A stretch of 35,619 nt of DNA. Source: a virus. Below the pieces are notes generated by a model. That model was given only the letters and a program-made list of their open reading frames with translations, was not told where the DNA came from and did not search any database. The stretch lies in IMG/VR virus record IMGVR_UViG_3300043015_000268, positions 1-35,619 of that record, one strand, 5' to 3'. The position numbers and the translations under genes were made by a program. Positions 32,771-35,619 of the stretch are shown here, piece by piece. How positions within the stretch are numbered: the stretch's first letter is position 1; every line of letters starts with the position of its first letter.

Positions 32771-33403
32771 ATGTCACATCATATATTCGACATTGCCGAA
32801 GACTACCTTGGGGTCAAAGAGTACCCCGCTGCTAAACACAACGACCAAATTGTTAAGTTCTTCGCGGATGCCGGTCACGGCTACGTGCAAGACGATGAAA
32901 CACCTTGGTGTGCCGCATTCGTCGGCGCAGTATTAGCAGAGTGTGGTGTTAAAGGCAGTGGTAAACTAAACGCTCGTTCTTATCTAGATTGGGGTCAACC
33001 AGTAGACATCAACAACGCCCAGAAGGGTGATGTCGTGGTATTCTGGCGTGGTTCTAAAAAAGGATGGAAAGGACACGTTGCATTCTATTCACATCACGAC
33101 GATGAGAATATCTACGTTCTAGGGGGCAACCAAGGAAACAAAGTTTCAGTTGCACCATACCCACGTGACCGTTTGTTGGGAGTACGGACCCTAAAACAAC
33201 CACGTAAAAAGAAAGTACAAAGTAAAACCATGCAAGCCTCTGTTGTACAAGTAGGTACAGCGGCGGGTGCGGGTGTTACAGCTATTGGATCACTTGACGG
33301 TACAGCACAGCTTATCGCGATTGGTGGTGCAGTAGTTATCGCCGTAACAGCTTTGATCATTCTTAAAGAACGTATCGTTAAATGGAACGCGGGTGATCGA
33401 TGA
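32771..33403 (+). CDS. CHAP/NlpC-type endolysin (TIGR02594-like) with C-terminal membrane segments
   Basis: 210 residues. The catalytic part (1-140) has C47 in DETPWCAAFVGAVL, H102 in GHVAFYSHH and N120 in VLGGNQGNKV, the Cys-His-polar set of this peptidase family. It should cleave peptide bonds in peptidoglycan. A basic linker (QPRKKKVQSK) is followed by two hydrophobic segments (about 157-175 and 180-197), unusual for a soluble endolysin and suggesting membrane anchoring or a built-in holin-like module. The stop overlaps the i-spanin start (ATGA). Confidence 0.85.
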   Translation: MSHHIFDIAEDYLGVKEYPAAKHNDQIVKFFADAGHGYVQDDETPWCAAFVGAVLAECGVKGSGKLNARSYLDWGQPVDINNAQKGDVVVFWRGSKKGWKGHVAFYSHHDDENIYVLGGNQGNKVSVAPYPRDRLLGVRTLKQPRKKKVQSKTMQASVVQVGTAAGAGVTAIGSLDGTAQLIAIGGAVVIAVTALIILKERIVKWNAGDR

Positions 33404-33618
33404 TTACCTCGTATCTACAAAAATGGCTGCTAGGGGCGGGATCGCTCCTAGTTGTCATCTTAGGGGCTTTCTTCAAGGGTGCTGCATCTGCCCGTCAGAA
33501 ACAAGCACAGAAGCAAGCTGAGAATTACATTAAAACACGGGAGCGCATCGATGAAGCTGCTACCACTAATCGTGACGCTGACGATGCTCGTGAGTGGCTG
33601 CGCAATCGCAACAAGTGA
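33400..33618 (+). CDS. i-spanin (Rz-like)
   Basis: 72 residues. An N-terminal membrane segment (LLGAGSLLVVILGAFF) is followed by a helical, charged periplasmic domain ending ERIDEAATTNRDADDAREWL RNRNK, a pattern I recall from Rz-like proteins of alphaproteobacterial phages. A lipoprotein gene starts inside it in another frame, the classic nested Rz/Rz1 arrangement. It joins inner and outer membranes in the last step of lysis. Confidence 0.75.
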   Translation: MITSYLQKWLLGAGSLLVVILGAFFKGAASARQKQAQKQAENYIKTRERIDEAATTNRDADDAREWLRNRNK

Positions 33619-33751
33619 ACAAGCTATCTGCGATGGCACAGAGAGACTCAGAGACTTCCATACAGACGCTTTAATAGAGGATGGGGGTGATCAGTCAGTG
33701 ATAACTGGTTCCGCGCTTCTAGACGCTCTAGACAGAGCCTGTGAGGTATAA
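33551..33751 (+). CDS. o-spanin lipoprotein (Rz1-like), overlapping Rz
   Basis: 66 residues from ATG 33551. The signal peptide MKLLPLIVTLTMLVSGC has a clear lipobox (LVSG-C17), so the mature protein should be an outer-membrane lipoprotein. The gene starts within the i-spanin gene in another frame and runs 133 bp beyond it. A longer in-frame start at 33479 would place the signal peptide internally and is rejected. Confidence 0.75.
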   Translation: MKLLPLIVTLTMLVSGCAIATSEQAICDGTERLRDFHTDALIEDGGDQSVITGSALLDALDRACEV

Positions 33752-33752
33752 C

Positions 33753-33974
33753 ATGTCTGCAACTAAAGAATTACTTGGAGAACTACACTCCGCTATCGCC
33801 GCTGAACTATTACAGCGCATTAAAACAGGTGAAGCGAGTGCGGCTGAATTATCAACAGCTATTAGATTTCTAAAAGATAACAACATTGAAGCTATCGGTG
33901 CTGAGAACGAAGGTTTGACTGAATTGATGAAAGCCTTACCCGATTTTGATAGCGAAGAGTATTACACGAACTAA
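33753..33974 (+). CDS. Terminase small subunit-like, T7 gp18-like
   Basis: 73 residues from ATG 33753, with GAGGT at 33743-33747 as ribosome binding site. ELHSAIAAELLQRIKTGEAS and AAELSTAIRFLKDNNI match the small terminase / DNA maturase A proteins of T7-like phages. T7 gp18 is 89 residues. It recognises concatemer DNA and loads the large terminase, which is not adjacent here and is absent from the window. Confidence 0.75.
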   Translation: MSATKELLGELHSAIAAELLQRIKTGEASAAELSTAIRFLKDNNIEAIGAENEGLTELMKALPDFDSEEYYTN

Positions 33975-33978
33975 GAGG

Positions 33979-33998
33979 CCATTCTTCACCGTTTCTAG
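33979..33998 (+). promoter_or_regulatory. Phage-type promoter candidate P5 (upstream of MazG/RNR block)
   Basis: CCATTCTTCACCGTTTCTAG is 18 of 20 identical to P1 upstream of the RNA polymerase gene. It lies in the 47-bp gap after the small terminase, 23 nt before ATG 34022. Near-identity between two distant intergenic sites is the best single piece of evidence for the promoter family. Confidence 0.65.
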
Positions 33999-34021
33999 GT
34001 AACCCAAACTTAGGAGCGAGA

Positions 34022-34348
34022 ATGGACCTCTCTTTTTATCAACTAACAGCAATAAAGACAGCAATCTATCCGACCAGTAACCGAATTTCATACCCAGCGA
34101 TGGGGCTGGCAGGTGAAGTCGGTGAAGTGATGAATAAAATCAAAAAAGTTTACCGCGATAAGAACGGTGAATTTGATAAAGAAACCAAACAAGATATTGC
34201 CTCAGAACTTGGGGATGTCCTGTGGTATCTCGCTGTGCTGTCGCAAGACTTAGGTCAAGCACTTGAAGACATTGCTGAAAACAATCTGAAGAAACTGCGT
34301 GAACGTCAAGAACGTGGAACGCTTGGTGGGTCAGGAGACAAACGATGA
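34022..34348 (+). CDS. MazG-like nucleotide pyrophosphohydrolase
   Basis: 108 residues with TAGGAGCGAG just before ATG 34022. The metal-binding pattern of the all-alpha NTP pyrophosphatase family is present: GLAGEVGEVMNKIKK (E-x2-E) and ASELGDVLWYLAVLS (E-x2-D). These enzymes hydrolyse (d)NTPs or, as proposed for phage MazG, alter alarmone or nucleotide pools. It sits with a ribonucleotide reductase gene, consistent with nucleotide metabolism. The stop overlaps the next ATG. Confidence 0.85.
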   Translation: MDLSFYQLTAIKTAIYPTSNRISYPAMGLAGEVGEVMNKIKKVYRDKNGEFDKETKQDIASELGDVLWYLAVLSQDLGQALEDIAENNLKKLRERQERGTLGGSGDKR

Positions 34349-34524
34349 GTTGGTTCTGGCGATACATCAATTATCTGGCGACTTGGCGTACACACCGAGA
34401 AGCAATCAAACAACTTAACCGTCTAACTGACAAAGACCTCAAAGATATTGGGATCAACCGTGCCGACATTGATCGCATGGTTTGGCTTGGTGAAGACAAA
34501 GATCAGCGGGGGCGTGGCGTATGA
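34345..34524 (+). CDS. DUF1127 family small protein (59 aa)
   Basis: ATG 34345 overlaps the MazG stop, and its stop overlaps the RNR start (ATGA both times). The product has RTHREAIKQLNRLTDKDLKD followed by IGINRADI, the DUF1127 (YjiS-like) signature. DUF1127 proteins are abundant in alphaproteobacteria, where some affect RNA turnover (CcaF1 of Rhodobacter sphaeroides) and phosphate or carbon metabolism. A phage copy may act on host RNA metabolism. The domain also supports an alphaproteobacterial host. Confidence 0.8.
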   Translation: MSWFWRYINYLATWRTHREAIKQLNRLTDKDLKDIGINRADIDRMVWLGEDKDQRGRGV

Positions 34525-35619
34525 GCAATTACTTCCCTACAGATTACCAAGCGTTCATCCACACATCACGGTATGCCCGTTGGTTAGAAGACGAACAACG
34601 TCGAGAAAATTGGGGTGAAACTGTTAACCGTTACATGACACACGTTGTCGGTGATAAGGTCGATGGATACACAAAGACAGAGATCGAAGAGGCTATCCTC
34701 AATCTAGAGGTAATGCCTAGCATGAGAGCGGTGATGACCGCTGGACCTGCGTTAGATCGTGACAACACTGCCGGTTATAACTGTTCGTATCTACCTGTGG
34801 ATGACCCCAAGGCTTTTGACGAAGCTATGTTCATTCTATTGTGTGGTACTGGTGTTGGGTTCTCTGTTGAACGTCAATACATTAACAAGCTGCCAGAAGT
34901 ACCTGAATTGATGTTCGAAAGCGATACAACGATTATCGTAAAGGACAGTAAAGAGGGTTGGGCTAAAGCACTAAGACAACTGATTGCATTGTTGTACTCA
35001 GGTGAAATCCCGAAGTGGGATGTGTCAAAGGTACGCCCAGCGGGTGCCAAGCTTAAAACGTTTGGTGGTCGTGCATCAGGTCCAGCACCGTTGGTAGACC
35101 TGTTCAACTTCGTTGTGAACGTCTTCAAGAACGCCAAGGGCCGCAAGCTGTCCTCAATCGAATGTCATGATGTCATGTGCTTCATTGGGCAGATTGTTGT
35201 TGTAGGCGGTGTACGGCGATCAGCCATGATCTCTCTATCTAACCTATCTGATGATCGTATGCGCCATGCGAAGTCAGGCGAGTGGTGGAAAAACAACCCA
35301 CAACGTGCCTTGGCTAACAACTCAGTGTCATACACCGAGAAACCAGACAGCCTGTCTTTCATGCGTGAATGGATGGCGTTGGTCGAGAGTGGTTCAGGTG
35401 AACGTGGTATCTTCAACCGTGAAGCTTCTAAGAAACAAGCAGAGAAGAATGGAAGACGCGATGCATCCTATGATTTTGGAACGAACCCGTGTAGCGAAAT
35501 CATCCTTAGACCGTACCAATTCTGTAATCTTACAGAGTGTGTTGTCCGTGCTACGGATACTATCGACGATATTGTTCGCAAGGTACGAGTGGCTACAATC
35601 CTTGGGACCATCCAATCAA
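34521..35619 (+). CDS. nrdJ: Class II (adenosylcobalamin-dependent) ribonucleotide reductase, 3' end cut by window
   Basis: 366 residues are visible; the frame is open at the window end. C88 (GYNCSY) is the first redox Cys. N322-P-C324-S-E326 (TNPCSEI) holds the thiyl-radical Cys with its Asn and Glu partners, and C335 (QFCNL) is the second redox Cys. LLCGTGVGFSVERQ and VVVGGVRRSAMISLS are typical of NrdJ. It makes deoxynucleotides for phage DNA and needs B12 from the host. Similar genes occur in marine podophages such as roseophage SIO1. Confidence 0.93.
   Translation, partial: MSNYFPTDYQAFIHTSRYARWLEDEQRRENWGETVNRYMTHVVGDKVDGYTKTEIEEAILNLEVMPSMRAVMTAGPALDRDNTAGYNCSYLPVDDPKAFDEAMFILLCGTGVGFSVERQYINKLPEVPELMFESDTTIIVKDSKEGWAKALRQLIALLYSGEIPKWDVSKVRPAGAKLKTFGGRASGPAPLVDLFNFVVNVFKNAKGRKLSSIECHDVMCFIGQIVVVGGVRRSAMISLSNLSDDRMRHAKSGEWWKNNPQRALANNSVSYTEKPDSLSFMREWMALVESGSGERGIFNREASKKQAEKNGRRDASYDFGTNPCSEIILRPYQFCNLTECVVRATDTIDDIVRKVRVATILGTIQS

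Noticed and set aside
1-35619. tRNA genes, CRISPR arrays and insertion sequences
   Set aside because: No cloverleaf, regular repeat-spacer pattern or transposase was recognised on either strand. The only long repeat tract is the fibre shaft coding region.

Overview
The window is most of the genome of a T7-like podovirus (Autographivirales type), with every supported gene on the + strand. The T7-type modules are a single-subunit RNA polymerase, SSB, endonuclease I, lysozyme-like protein, primase-helicase, family A DNA polymerase, 5'-3' exonuclease, portal, scaffold, capsid, tail tubes A and B, four internal virion/ejection proteins, tail fibre, lysis genes and small terminase. To these are added a tyrosine integrase, a PhoH ATPase, a MazG-like protein, a DUF1127 protein and a B12-dependent (class II) ribonucleotide reductase. 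This mixture resembles temperate-capable podophages of marine alphaproteobacteria (pelagiphage or roseophage type). The host is an inference; nothing in the sequence names it.

Layout. 1-2006: the 3' end of a DUF7227-like gene, then tightly packed small early ORFs, two of them tiny membrane proteins, and a winged-helix protein. 2045-3387: a MarR-like regulator overlapping the integrase. 3388-3644: a control region with integrase-arm-like repeats, a leftward-facing terminator, two palindromes and a phage-type promoter. 3657-6143: RNA polymerase. 6209-13528: nucleic acid metabolism. 13563-17943: pre-capsid and head genes, ending in an HNH-like gene. 17943-18151: three consecutive hairpins, the last an intrinsic terminator. 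18152-19108: major capsid, followed at once by a second terminator. 19169-31516: tail and ejection proteins and a tail fibre with an Ala/Ser-rich shaft and glycine-rich tip. 31527-33974: fibre chaperone, lysis cassette (membrane proteins, endolysin with C-terminal membrane segments, nested spanins) and small terminase. 34022-35619: MazG, DUF1127 and class II RNR (3' truncated). No large terminase is present; it should lie outside the window.

Regulation. Five related 20-bp sites ending in CTAG lie upstream of the RNA polymerase, the first gene after it, the primase-helicase, the structural block and the MazG/RNR block. They resemble T7/T3-class promoters and are the best candidates for this phage's own late promoters. 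One sits 21 nt before the polymerase gene, so the polymerase may amplify its own expression. Perfect palindromes (TTACG-N4-CGTAA) flank the polymerase gene. With the MarR-like/integrase pair they suggest a control point for the lysis/lysogeny decision. The lysozyme-like protein has lost at least two of the three zinc ligands of T7 lysozyme, so it may be a polymerase regulator rather than an enzyme; a separate CHAP/NlpC-type endolysin is present.
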